Shown: one piece after another, positions 1-7,761 of the stretch
Layout of the letters: each line of letters starts with the position of its first letter
Numbering within the stretch: the stretch's first letter is position 1
DNA from: a virus
Virus record (IMG/VR): IMGVR_UViG_3300009684_000166
Span: 1 to 24,658 of that record
Length of the DNA: 24,658 nt
Strand: one strand, 5' to 3'
Translations under genes and position numbers: made by a program
The notes under the pieces: generated by a model
Databases searched by the model: none
Told to the model about the DNA's origin: nothing
Seen by the model: only the letters and a program-made list of their open reading frames with translations

Positions 1-516
1 AGCACTAACACCAAATTTTTGCATCTCATCTTCATTTCCTCCAAATTGAATAAATCCATCTCCATTAATTCTTATATCACCACTTAATGTTGTTGTTCCA
101 CTTGTATTCCAAAAGTTACCACCACCACCAACACTATCTTTATATTGAAAAACTCTTGTTCCATTCCTATAAGCATAAACACTATCATTGCTACGTTTTA
201 ACGAATCAATTTTTAGGTTGATTCTGTTACTTAAACTTGTTGTATCAGATGAACCACTTGTTATTGCCGTCCAAATTAATGTTTTTGGATTGTAAGCGTA
301 AAACCTAGCATTGCAACTATCGTAAGCTATTGCACCGCTCTTATTTACTTTTACAACACTTTTTAAAGTTGGTACGCCACAAACCGTTGGAATCTGCAAA
401 GTAGAATCAAAAACCATTCTATTCGCACGATAGCCATATTGTGGCATTTCTTGATAAACTTGCGCGTTTACTTTTGCGCTAATAAAAACTAACAAAATTA
501 AAATTACTTTTCTCAT
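1..516 (-). CDS. Secreted fibre/receptor-binding-like phage protein, 3' part missing
   Basis: The frame opens with ATG at 516 and stays open for 172 codons to the window edge, so the C-terminus is missing. The start overlaps the stop of the upstream gene as ATGA (513-516). Residues 1-19 look like a signal peptide: Lys/Arg at the start, a hydrophobic ILILLVFIS core, then AKVNAQ with cleavage likely next to the Ala/Gln. The mature part has two Cys-containing motifs (VCGVPTL and AYDSCNARFYAYNP) followed by a Gly/Ser/Thr-rich stretch typical of repetitive fibre-like proteins. From memory, similar N-termini occur at the end of structural operons in Bacteroidota phages. Role in receptor binding or carbohydrate binding is inference. 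A signal peptide on a virion protein is odd, so it could instead be a lysogenic surface protein. Confidence 0.8.
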   Translation of the reverse strand, partial: MRKVILILLVFISAKVNAQVYQEMPQYGYRANRMVFDSTLQIPTVCGVPTLKSVVKVNKSGAIAYDSCNARFYAYNPKTLIWTAITSGSSDTTSLSNRINLKIDSLKRSNDSVYAYRNGTRVFQYKDSVGGGGNFWNTSGTTTLSGDIRINGDGFIQFGGNEDEMQKFGVSA

Positions 517-941
517 ATTGGGAAATCACAATTATTAAATTCAGATACCGTTGTTAAATTAAATGTTACCGTTACGCCACTCAAATAATCTTCAAACTTT
601 TCACTTATTGCCGTCCAACTTATTGAAGTATCAATACTTATTGTTTTATCCTGTCTCAAAGCCATAACGATATCGTTTGCCACTCCGTGCATATTGCCTA
701 CAACCTCCGTTTCAAATTCACTTTCAACTCCAGATTTATCAATAAACCAAAATTGTATTTGATAAATTAATTCACGACCAACGTTAAAATTTCCTGTGTC
801 CATTACATAGGATGCAACAGGTAGCAACGGTTGACTATTCCAACCCAACCACTCGACGGGGCTTGCAAACCTCGTTTCTTTTATCATTGGATGGCTTTGA
901 AGTAGCGCCTGTATTTTTGTTACTATTTGATTGTAGGTCAT
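513..941 (-). CDS. Phage neck/tail-completion-like protein
   Basis: A 142-residue protein with no signal peptide or membrane segment. It sits after the DUF6712-like connector and directly before the fibre-like gene, which it overlaps by ATGA. The C-terminal pattern (FEDYLSGVTVTFNL, then a single Cys in CDFPI at the extreme end) matches, from memory, a small family found at this position in Bacteroidota phages. By position and size it may be a head-tail joining or tail-terminator protein, but no catalytic motif is visible and the function is inference. ATG at 941 is preceded by an A-rich leader (AAAAAAGAAAA), the usual Bacteroidota arrangement without a Shine-Dalgarno. Confidence 0.75.
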   Translation of the reverse strand: MTYNQIVTKIQALLQSHPMIKETRFASPVEWLGWNSQPLLPVASYVMDTGNFNVGRELIYQIQFWFIDKSGVESEFETEVVGNMHGVANDIVMALRQDKTISIDTSISWTAISEKFEDYLSGVTVTFNLTTVSEFNNCDFPI

Positions 942-993
942 TTTTCTTTTTTACTTTTTCTATAAATTCTAATTTATAGCCTTTGCTCATATT

Positions 994-1785
994 TTATCGG
1001 TATAAAAATGTAAATAATTCTCCAGCTATTGCAACATCCCCTGTTGGCATTGTTATTACATTGCCGTTTATTTGAATTTTCCCTGTGTCGCTTGTTGGTC
1101 CGTTTACAATTACTTTGCTTAATCCCGATCGTGTAGCAACTAAAGTAGTACGTCCATACAAATCATTAACGTTAAATGTAGTTTCATTACCAACGGCTGT
1201 ATAGTACGCAATCTGTGGAACTGCGTAACTACTTGAACCATTAACCCATCGTGGCGTATTTGGTACGTAATCGCGCCCTAAATAGATTGGCGATGTGTAA
1301 GCCTTCGCCTCTGGAAAAATAGTATCTATTGCGCTACCATGATTTAAATACTCATAATACAAAGTATAATTTTCTTGCAAATATTTAATCATTCGAGTTA
1401 AATAAAACTCTGCCATTGATTTATACTTTTGCTCGATCAACTCCATATCTCCACGCGAAGGCGTGTTGGTTTCTTCAGCGGTCTTTTGCAAAAATCCTTT
1501 ACTAAATAATTGAAAGCCCATAATCATAGGTAGCAATGACATTGTAAACCAAACAAGCGCATCGGTTACATAATAATCTAACAAAGTTTTTTCATCATTT
1601 GTTAAATTATCAGCTACAACCCCATCTTGCAAACGTTGATATAATTTACTACCAAGCGCGGGTTGAATGTACATATCTCCAGCGACTTTAACCATTGGGA
1701 AAATTTGTTTTCCGTCAATGTTATTACTTGCGCCCGTGCGGTCTTTAAAAAGTTGTTCGGTTATGAAAAGTATGTTTTTGCTCAT
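994..1785 (-). CDS. DUF6712-like head-tail connector protein
   Basis: A 263-residue protein. Residues about 1-150 are helical and contain the pattern I associate with DUF6712-type proteins of Bacteroidota phages: an early KQIFPMVKVAGDMYIQPALG segment followed by a short helix with LYQRLQDG. Proteins at this place after the portal are usually head-tail adaptors. Residues about 195-263 form a separate beta-rich tail (NVNDLYGRTTL to ELFTFLYR), an extension seen in some members. The gene follows the portal with a 1-nt overlap (position 1785, TAATG), showing translational coupling. The identity as a DUF6712 relative is moderately sure; the adaptor role is inferred from position. Confidence 0.75.
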   Translation of the reverse strand: MSKNILFITEQLFKDRTGASNNIDGKQIFPMVKVAGDMYIQPALGSKLYQRLQDGVVADNLTNDEKTLLDYYVTDALVWFTMSLLPMIMGFQLFSKGFLQKTAEETNTPSRGDMELIEQKYKSMAEFYLTRMIKYLQENYTLYYEYLNHGSAIDTIFPEAKAYTSPIYLGRDYVPNTPRWVNGSSSYAVPQIAYYTAVGNETTFNVNDLYGRTTLVATRSGLSKVIVNGPTSDTGKIQINGNVITMPTGDVAIAGELFTFLYR

Positions 1786-3758
1786 TATTTTGCTACCATT
1801 AATTTAGATGACCATTTATGCCTACATGAATAACTATCTCCATACCAACCACCGCGACGCTCCCAAACTGAATAACCCAATCTTTCGCTTAATGTTTCAA
1901 TATCTGACCTGCTCCAAGATTTACCAGCGTTTGACATTTCGCGCATCTTAACGCAAAATCTTCTACTCGTTACTAAATCGCTATCGTCAAATCCTGTTAT
2001 CCAATCGTACTTGTATCGTATAAATAATTTTGTTGTTTTTGGCTCGCCCCCTAATTCGCTAACAGGTTTTAAAACTTTATATTTTGGCGTTTCATTTACT
2101 TTGGATTCACTTACAGAAACTATTTTTTTTTTAACAAAATCACTTATTATTTCTTCAACTAAAGATGTGTCAATTTTTAAAGTTTTCCCAATAATTAAAG
2201 GCGTTATGTTTTTATCTTTTGTAATCAAATCTAAAACACTCGCCTGTGTTTGTGTCAAATCTTCAGCAAAATTAATTTTATCATATCCAACTTCATCATA
2301 ATCGTAAGTTCCGCAACTTTCAAAATATTCAATCATTCGCTCATCTTCGCTCATTGAAAACTTTTGCATTTCGTCGTCGGTCAATGGATTATCGTCTAAT
2401 CCTAAAAAAGTATTTACATCAGCATCACTAAAACCAAAACCATTTTTAAGCATTAACCCCGCTTGTTCCTTTGATAGTTTGCCGTTCCCAAACTGCCTAA
2501 CAATTCGCATTACGTTTTGATATTGTCGACCGCTTAAATTTTTAATTGCGTCGTTTGATGCTGGTAATTCTATTGCTTGTTGAACGGGTTGATCTACTAC
2601 TGCCGTTGCTCCGTCCGATGTAACCTGACCAACTTGTAAAGGCTCGCGTCCCATCAACTCTCTAATTTCATTTTGCGTTAAATTAGCCACCATGATATCC
2701 TCTGTAAATTCAAACTTTAATGGCTCTAATGGTACGATATTAAATTCCCCAGCCTCACCTTTTAAGTTTCTAAAATCAGTAAAAACTTGGTTAAATTCCT
2801 CTTGCCTTTCTTGAACGTAAGTATTATTAAATATTTCATAAGCATCACGGATTTCAGTACGTCCGCCCAATTGCCCCTCTGTTTTAATTCCAAATAATGA
2901 TGGCGATGTAATTTGGTGCGATGCAAATATTTCTTGTTGTATTAAGTTATTGATATTTGTAAAATCTTCTTTAGTTAACATCGTTGTACCTAGATTCTGG
3001 ATATCTGCACTATTCTCTTTGGACTTGTTAAACATTATTACAACACGCTTACCGCTATCACCTGTAAATTTCTTTAATAAACCCTTTTCAACTTCGCCTT
3101 TATGTTCTTCGTTAATCGGATCGCCATTATTTAAATTTATTAAAGTACTACCGACAAACCCCTGTTTTGCATTGCCTAAAATATGGCGCGACACTTCAAT
3201 GTCGGATTCAATATAATTAAGCCCCTGAAAATAAGACGGCAACGGGTAAATTTCGCTCGTTGGGTTGTATTCACGTTTGTAATAAATTTGGCTTCCAGTT
3301 GGATTCTGTGTGCTAAATTGTGGATATTCTCTCGGCTTTTCTTTCCAATCTAACCAATCGTTTTTTATGTAAAAACAACTTAAATCTTTTGCAACCCTAA
3401 CCTTTGAAAAATCAATATGGTAAACCTCGCTTATTTGCCCAATTCGATTCCATATAACCTGTAAATAATAACCTCTAAAAAGTTCGTCATCTTTAACACA
3501 TTTCTTTAAAATGTCGTTCCAACTTTCGCCCCTACTATTTGCTTTGCCCTTTTCCTCAAAACCACGACCAAAAATGTATGTTGATTTTCCTTTTACAATT
3601 GCCCCGTGTTTTGGCGATTCGTTATAAAGCGAAAGTAAATACTCTGGATAATTATTCATTTCGCCAAACTCAACATAACCTTTATTTTTCTTTTCAGTAA
3701 ATACAGGTTGCAAAGCGCGATCAAATTGTAAAACGATATGTTTGTATTGATTATCCAT
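1785..3758 (-). CDS. Phage portal protein with long C-terminal extension
   Basis: 657 residues. Residues about 1-400 look like a portal protein of the SPP1/HK97 kind: N-terminal NNYPEYLLSLYNESPKHGAI, the helical stem region, and SPSLFGIKTEGQLGGRTEIR followed by long helices. The portal ring is the DNA gateway at the capsid vertex and docks the terminase. Beyond the usual portal length there are two extra segments. Residues about 502-548 resemble a small winged-helix (TQASVLDLITKDKNITPLII then a recognition-helix-like VEEIISDFVKKK). Residues about 577-657 end with a Cys-Arg-His-Lys-Trp motif (645-649) and many aromatic and Cys residues. Portal assignment is fairly sure; the role of the extension is unknown. 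The start overlaps the preceding gene by 8 nt. It lies about 11 kb downstream of TerL, an unusual place. Confidence 0.88.
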   Translation of the reverse strand: MDNQYKHIVLQFDRALQPVFTEKKNKGYVEFGEMNNYPEYLLSLYNESPKHGAIVKGKSTYIFGRGFEEKGKANSRGESWNDILKKCVKDDELFRGYYLQVIWNRIGQISEVYHIDFSKVRVAKDLSCFYIKNDWLDWKEKPREYPQFSTQNPTGSQIYYKREYNPTSEIYPLPSYFQGLNYIESDIEVSRHILGNAKQGFVGSTLINLNNGDPINEEHKGEVEKGLLKKFTGDSGKRVVIMFNKSKENSADIQNLGTTMLTKEDFTNINNLIQQEIFASHQITSPSLFGIKTEGQLGGRTEIRDAYEIFNNTYVQERQEEFNQVFTDFRNLKGEAGEFNIVPLEPLKFEFTEDIMVANLTQNEIRELMGREPLQVGQVTSDGATAVVDQPVQQAIELPASNDAIKNLSGRQYQNVMRIVRQFGNGKLSKEQAGLMLKNGFGFSDADVNTFLGLDDNPLTDDEMQKFSMSEDERMIEYFESCGTYDYDEVGYDKINFAEDLTQTQASVLDLITKDKNITPLIIGKTLKIDTSLVEEIISDFVKKKIVSVSESKVNETPKYKVLKPVSELGGEPKTTKLFIRYKYDWITGFDDSDLVTSRRFCVKMREMSNAGKSWSRSDIETLSERLGYSVWERRGGWYGDSYSCRHKWSSKLMVAK

Positions 3759-4122
3759 TGTATGTTACAAATGTGTTTGATTGGTCGTTATATTCTGTTG
3801 GTGCAAATGTTGTTGATGGATGCAAATACATATACCCCTTCTCAACGTTATTTAAACCGATTATATTCGTGTTTGTGCTACTTGCTTGTTCATATACATT
3901 ATAAGTCCATAAACCCTCTTCACTTGTCGCAAAACGCGTATTAGTAACCAAAGAAAATTTATTGTATCGCAAAGTAGTTGAAGTATTAGTTGCTACAAAT
4001 TTAACCACATCTTGCGTAATTCTATTCGTAAATACAAATAAAAAATAAGGATTAGTTAAAACGCAATTTTGCGAAGCATTAAAAAAAACCATTTGCGTTT
4101 GTCCTTTTGTTAAATGTATCAT
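3751..4122 (-). CDS. Small beta-rich phage structural protein
   Basis: A 123-residue protein with no signal peptide, rich in Thr, Asn, Val and aromatic residues and probably all-beta. The opening MIHLTKGQTQMVFFN and the NPYFLFVFTN segment match, from memory, a short conserved family found near the head genes of Bacteroidota phages. It lies between the second terminator hairpin and the portal gene, with its 3' end overlapping the portal start by 8 nt. A virion role (decoration, tail or neck) is likely from position, but nothing in the sequence fixes it. The start at 4122 is 32 nt after the T-run of the upstream terminator, so it must be reached by read-through or by a promoter I cannot see. 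Confidence 0.75.
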   Translation of the reverse strand: MIHLTKGQTQMVFFNASQNCVLTNPYFLFVFTNRITQDVVKFVATNTSTTLRYNKFSLVTNTRFATSEEGLWTYNVYEQASSTNTNIIGLNNVEKGYMYLHPSTTFAPTEYNDQSNTFVTYNG

Positions 4123-4154
4123 TTTTGTCAGGTTAAACCTTGCATTTAAGATAT

Positions 4155-4188
4155 AAAAAAACCCACCGAAACGCTCGGTAACGGTGGG
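4155..4188 (-). terminator. Rho-independent terminator after the probable tail-tube gene
   Basis: Read on the minus strand, CCCACCG (4188-4182) pairs perfectly with CGGTGGG (4168-4162), giving a 7-bp GC-rich stem with a 13-nt loop. A run of seven T follows at 4161-4155. The stop codon of the upstream gene is at 4212, 23 bases before the stem. The plus strand also shows a weaker T-run (4193-4197), so partial bidirectional activity is possible. The 123-aa gene starts only 32 nt after the T-run. Confidence 0.88.
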
Positions 4189-4211
4189 CTAGTTTTTCAA
4201 TGGGTTAAATA

Positions 4212-4751
4212 TTATGTGCCTGGAGTTTCTAATGCAGACGCAACGCCTGAAGAAACTACCAAAAAGTCGTCTGCTTCCTGTGATGAAAACGAAAGTTGAT
4301 AACCATTTCTATCGCCCAAAGCCGTACCACTACCACCTTCCGCAGTATCTAAAAACAAACCAAATCCAGCGCCATACATTCTATAAGTTCCGTCCATATC
4401 TTTAGTTACAACCGTAACACGATTTTTAGCTAAAGTATTTATTATGTTTCTAGTTGTTGCGCTTCTTGAGTTTAAAGGGAACGAAACCATGTGTGTATAA
4501 AACAAAGTTCCATTTTCTGAAGATGCAGTAATGTTATTTGAAGCCATTGCCGTTGCTCTTGGTACTTCAAATTTATAAAACTTTTTCCCTGTATCTTTTG
4601 TCATTGCTGTAACCGTTCCTGAAACTTGAGTAATACGTGTTACTCCAGACGCATCGTAAAGCGCTGAATTTTCAATTAAGTAAATTGCATCAATGCCACC
4701 GATTGAATCTCTACAATCTATCGCATATCCAGCTGTAATGTCGCAAGGCAT
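4212..4751 (-). CDS. Probable major tail (tube) protein
   Basis: A 179-residue protein, predominantly beta, starting MPCDITAGYAIDCRDSIGG and ending in a Gly/Ser-rich tail. The N-terminal pattern with two Cys, and the later LGDRNGYQLSFSSQEAD segment, resemble a conserved Bacteroidota phage structural family that I recall as tail-tube or capsid-associated. It lies directly behind the major capsid gene and is flanked on both sides by strong intrinsic terminators, which fits a highly expressed structural protein. Tail tube is the preferred reading because no other tube candidate is visible in the window; a capsid decoration protein is the alternative. ATG at 4751 lies 13 bases past the T-run of the upstream hairpin, leaving no room for a normal promoter. 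Confidence 0.72.
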   Translation of the reverse strand: MPCDITAGYAIDCRDSIGGIDAIYLIENSALYDASGVTRITQVSGTVTAMTKDTGKKFYKFEVPRATAMASNNITASSENGTLFYTHMVSFPLNSRSATTRNIINTLAKNRVTVVTKDMDGTYRMYGAGFGLFLDTAEGGSGTALGDRNGYQLSFSSQEADDFLVVSSGVASALETPGT

Positions 4752-4764
4752 AATTTTAAGTTTT

Positions 4765-4800
4765 AAAAAAAATGGTGGTGTTTATTTCACCACCATTTTT
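4765..4800 (-). terminator. Strong rho-independent terminator/attenuator after the major capsid gene
   Basis: On the minus strand TGGTGGTG (4795-4788) pairs perfectly with CACCACCA (4780-4773) across a 7-nt AAATAAA loop. The stem is extended by A-T pairs, and a run of eight T follows (4772-4765). The mirror arrangement makes it a possible bidirectional terminator. It lies 16 bases after the capsid stop codon and ends 13 bases before the next start codon, so the downstream gene depends on read-through. Confidence 0.92.
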
Positions 4801-4816
4801 GTAATTAATATTGTTA

Positions 4817-5779
4817 TTAGATTCCTGATTTAAACTTCACACATTCGTTTGTGAAACCTACATTTACACCTACTTTAAAAGAAACCTTTGTGCGGATTTC
4901 ATCGTTATCTTCTGAATACCAAACACGATAATTTGATTCTTCGTTTTCTAAATCAACAGCTAAAGCCATATTTGAAAGTGAAATTGCGTAAGAATCGCCT
5001 GTTGTATTCAAACCATTTACAGGCACAACCTCGATATTTGTTGCTGGTAAGATAAAAGATTGAGCGTTTACATCCTGTGGATTGTAGCTAAACATATTTA
5101 ATGCTCTGTAAGCCAAGATTAACAAACGATACCAATCGTAACCAACAAATATTTTAACATCTCCCTTTGCCATAACTTCAGCAGGAACAGCCTTATAAAT
5201 TCCTTCAGTAGCCGCTATAACATTTGATTGAGTAATTGTTGAAATTGTTGCTACTCCTGTATAACCAGAAACGTTCGCATCTGTTGGAGAACCAGCATCG
5301 ATTTGCTTAATCAAACCATCAAACTTTGTAAGATTTGCACCGCCACTTCCTGTAATATCTCCTTGCCAAATTGAAGTTTCAATTTGAGCGGCTATACGTG
5401 CGTTTTTCTTTGCAAGATATGCTTCTAAAAATTGAGCGTTTCCAAAATCGGTATAAGTGCTACCTGCTCTCAAAGCCTCTTGAGTAAATTTCGCTTCAAA
5501 GTTTTTAGGGCAAATTGTTTCACTTACTTGAATCTTACCAACTGTAATCGTTCTTTGTGTAAATGAAGTTGTGCCTGATGGAGAATAACCGCAATCATCT
5601 GTTTGAAATACAGCATCGGTATCCATTAAAGGAATTTGAACCGCTGATTTTGCTTTAGGGATAACGATACCGCCATCCATAATTAATTGCTGAGTTTTTG
5701 CACCTATAACTGCGCTCGTCAATAACGGCTCAACAAGTTGTTTTGTATAATTCGATAATGTGCCTAATGATAATGCCAT
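4817..5779 (-). CDS. Major capsid protein (HK97-fold)
   Basis: 320 residues. It has the layout expected of a phage major capsid protein: an N-terminal helical arm (about 1-35), a region with TDDCGYSPSG and the ICPKNFEAKF motif (about 60-100) that I associate with Bacteroidota phage capsids, a long helix NAQFLEAYLAKKNARIAAQ, and a C-terminal beta-rich domain with a VFVGYD-like KIFVGYDWYRLL core. It follows a scaffold-like gene and a protease gene, which is the usual maturation set. It forms the icosahedral shell by self-assembly. ATG at 5779 is preceded by an A/T-only leader (AAATTAAAATAAA) typical of strongly translated Bacteroidota genes. It is followed by a strong terminator. Confidence 0.9.
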   Translation of the reverse strand: MALSLGTLSNYTKQLVEPLLTSAVIGAKTQQLIMDGGIVIPKAKSAVQIPLMDTDAVFQTDDCGYSPSGTTSFTQRTITVGKIQVSETICPKNFEAKFTQEALRAGSTYTDFGNAQFLEAYLAKKNARIAAQIETSIWQGDITGSGGANLTKFDGLIKQIDAGSPTDANVSGYTGVATISTITQSNVIAATEGIYKAVPAEVMAKGDVKIFVGYDWYRLLILAYRALNMFSYNPQDVNAQSFILPATNIEVVPVNGLNTTGDSYAISLSNMALAVDLENEESNYRVWYSEDNDEIRTKVSFKVGVNVGFTNECVKFKSGI

Positions 5780-5798
5780 TTTATTTTAATTTAAATTT

Positions 5799-6356
5799 TT
5801 ATGAAAATAATATTGAGTAATCCTTCTTTTTTGTTTCTGTAAAATTGTTTTTAACCGCTACGTCTGGAGTGCCTGTTGGAGTTTCTGCAAGCGTTTTAGT
5901 TAGATTCATTAATCCCTCGATTAATTGAGTAGCCTTATTTAATTTGCTTTCGTATTGTGCAAACTTTGTTTCGTAATCAGCAAATTTAGATTCGTAAGAT
6001 GCAAACTTTTCATTTGTTGCAGTTTCTAAACTTGAAAATTTTGCGCTCATATCCATAGGCGCATCCATTGGTGGCATAACTGCATCTTCAGGAATTTCGC
6101 TTTGCGTTGTTTCAATCTCCATTATCACTCCATTTTCGCCGACTACGATTAAAGTTCCATCACTTAATTTATGGTCTCCAGCTGGTGCAGGTACACCTGC
6201 AATTGTTACAATACCGCCTATTTCTAGCGCTGTAACTTCAATTGCAGTTCCATCTTCTAAAGTTGCACTAATCATTTTAACAGGTGTTTGCATTGGCTGT
6301 GCTACCAATTCTGCAAACTGCTCTTTTAATTTTTGTAAAATTTCTGTTGCTTTCAT
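5799..6356 (-). CDS. Scaffold-like head protein with heptad coiled coil
   Basis: 185 residues between the protease and capsid genes, the classic place for a scaffolding protein. Residues about 27-80 form a compact Gly-rich beta unit (GTAIEVTALEIGGIVTIAG, PAGDHKL, GTLIVVGENG) that recurs in Bacteroidota phage head proteins. Residues about 112-140 contain three near-identical heptads of the form KFxxYEx (ASYES, ADYET, AQYES), a clear coiled-coil stretch encoded by 21-nt repeats around 5940-6010. The C-terminus is charged. A scaffold role is inferred from position and coiled coil; a decoration protein is the alternative. It is 14 bases from the end of the protease gene. Confidence 0.75.
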   Translation of the reverse strand: MKATEILQKLKEQFAELVAQPMQTPVKMISATLEDGTAIEVTALEIGGIVTIAGVPAPAGDHKLSDGTLIVVGENGVIMEIETTQSEIPEDAVMPPMDAPMDMSAKFSSLETATNEKFASYESKFADYETKFAQYESKLNKATQLIEGLMNLTKTLAETPTGTPDVAVKNNFTETKKKDYSILFS

Positions 6357-6370
6357 ATTTTATTATAGAT

Positions 6371-7756
6371 TTATTCTGTGATAATTGAGTTTAACAATTC
6401 TGAAATCTTTTTTAAGGCGTTTTCTTCGGCTGTAATTGGTTCGACATAGTCAAACAAACCCTCAACGCTAAACCCTTTGTAATCGCCTCTTTTTATACTT
6501 TGCCACACCTTTTCATTCTCTACATAAAAACTCCCAAACCAACTACCATCCGAGCAACCCTCAAACCCTTTCATTGGCATTATCCCTCTTTCGTTGTCTA
6601 CTAACCAACTTTCAAACATTGTAACTCCTTTTACTTTTTCTTCTGGGTTGTGCATTAAATTAACATGGTTATTAAAGTTTTTCTTTGCCCATTTTATTGC
6701 TATGCTTTTAATTGTTTCCGCTGAAAACTTAACATAGTGTTCTCCAAACTTTTCGTTATTACGGTAAATTAATTCGTCGGCTAACATGAGCGCACCAGAT
6801 ATAATCCTCTTTTCTTCGCTTAAAATTGAAAATGCAAATTGTTGCGCAAACTTTTTACCTATGCCTTCGAGTTGATTAATTACATCTTCATTATTATCAT
6901 AATGCTTTGTAATTCCTAAATCTTTAATCTTTTGCACTTTTGCTTTGTTGCTACCTGTTGCGTAAACCCTACTTTTGGGAATGCCTAAACTTTCAGCAAC
7001 GCCTAACATTCCGTCAATATTATTACGCGCTGAAATAATATACACAATATCACCTTCGGCAATTAAGCGCTTTGCAAGTTCTTTGCCTCTGTCTGTACTT
7101 AATGTATCGTCGTAATCAATGGAAACTTTAACACCCGCAAATTCAACTGGCCCACCAACAACCCAAGCATCGCAAGTTCTTTTACTTGCACATTTAAAAT
7201 CAAATGCCTCGCAATAACCTAAATCTCCAGCATCAATAACATTATAAGGATCGAGTTCGTTTCCTATCCCTGTTGCAATGCAATCTTTAATTTTTTGACT
7301 AACATTAAAAAAAGCACAATTCCCGCAAATAGATTTTTTTGCCTCATCAACTGTTGCATTAAATTGTTTTGCCTTACGCGTCCAATATTCTTCTGATGGC
7401 AAATTTGGATTTAATGGCCCGTAATGTGCGACATCAATAGCATTTTGCCTATCCTTTAAATTTGTTTTAATATCCTGTGTTGCTATTGGGCAAGATTCAT
7501 CTGCAAAATGTTCACTCCACAAAGCGTTACAAATTGCAACGGCTTGCTCACTTTCTTTGCCTTCATCAATTACATACTTAATACAACGTTGTAAAAAATC
7601 GCTTTCACGTTCGCCTTTGGATGGCTCAATAAATTCATTTTTAAACGCAACAAAATCTTTTTTAATTGCTGGAGCGTCTACTAAAGCAATGTAATCAACC
7701 ATTGCCTCGTCGTTCAAGTTTTCACTTATTTTTAATTCGTAAATTGGTAATGTCAT
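6371..7756 (-). CDS. XkdF-like prohead protease with inserted Cys-rich and HAD-like domains
   Basis: 461 residues, a mosaic. Residues 1-38 (IYELKISENLNDEAMVDYIA, then VDAPAIKKDFVAF) are the typical opening of phage XkdF-like proteases. Residues 48-83 hold an ESDFLQRCIKYVIDEG unit seen in head-maturation proteins. Residues 144-195 form a Cys-rich cluster (C144, C147, C159, C182, C189, C195) ending in RTCDAWVVGG. Residues 210-300 look like a HAD phosphatase: DYDDT with D214 and D216, S242, K271 and an HYDNNED acidic patch near 287-291. Residues 305-440 return to the protease: NNHVNLMHN (H364), FESWLVD, GSWFGSF, GDYKGFSVEGLF. The protease should cleave scaffold and capsid arms; the phosphatase substrate is unknown. 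It lies 5 bases after the tape-measure frame and before the scaffold gene. Such fusions recur in Bacteroidota phages to my memory. Confidence 0.82.
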   Translation of the reverse strand: MTLPIYELKISENLNDEAMVDYIALVDAPAIKKDFVAFKNEFIEPSKGERESDFLQRCIKYVIDEGKESEQAVAICNALWSEHFADESCPIATQDIKTNLKDRQNAIDVAHYGPLNPNLPSEEYWTRKAKQFNATVDEAKKSICGNCAFFNVSQKIKDCIATGIGNELDPYNVIDAGDLGYCEAFDFKCASKRTCDAWVVGGPVEFAGVKVSIDYDDTLSTDRGKELAKRLIAEGDIVYIISARNNIDGMLGVAESLGIPKSRVYATGSNKAKVQKIKDLGITKHYDNNEDVINQLEGIGKKFAQQFAFSILSEEKRIISGALMLADELIYRNNEKFGEHYVKFSAETIKSIAIKWAKKNFNNHVNLMHNPEEKVKGVTMFESWLVDNERGIMPMKGFEGCSDGSWFGSFYVENEKVWQSIKRGDYKGFSVEGLFDYVEPITAEENALKKISELLNSIITE

Positions 7757-7761
7757 AATAT

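Noticed and set aside
835-990. Small frame beginning MSKGYKLEFIEKVKKKN between two connector genes
   Set aside because: About two thirds of it lies within the 142-aa gene in another frame; only some 16 codons are free. The free part is protein-like, so it is possible, but support is too thin to call.
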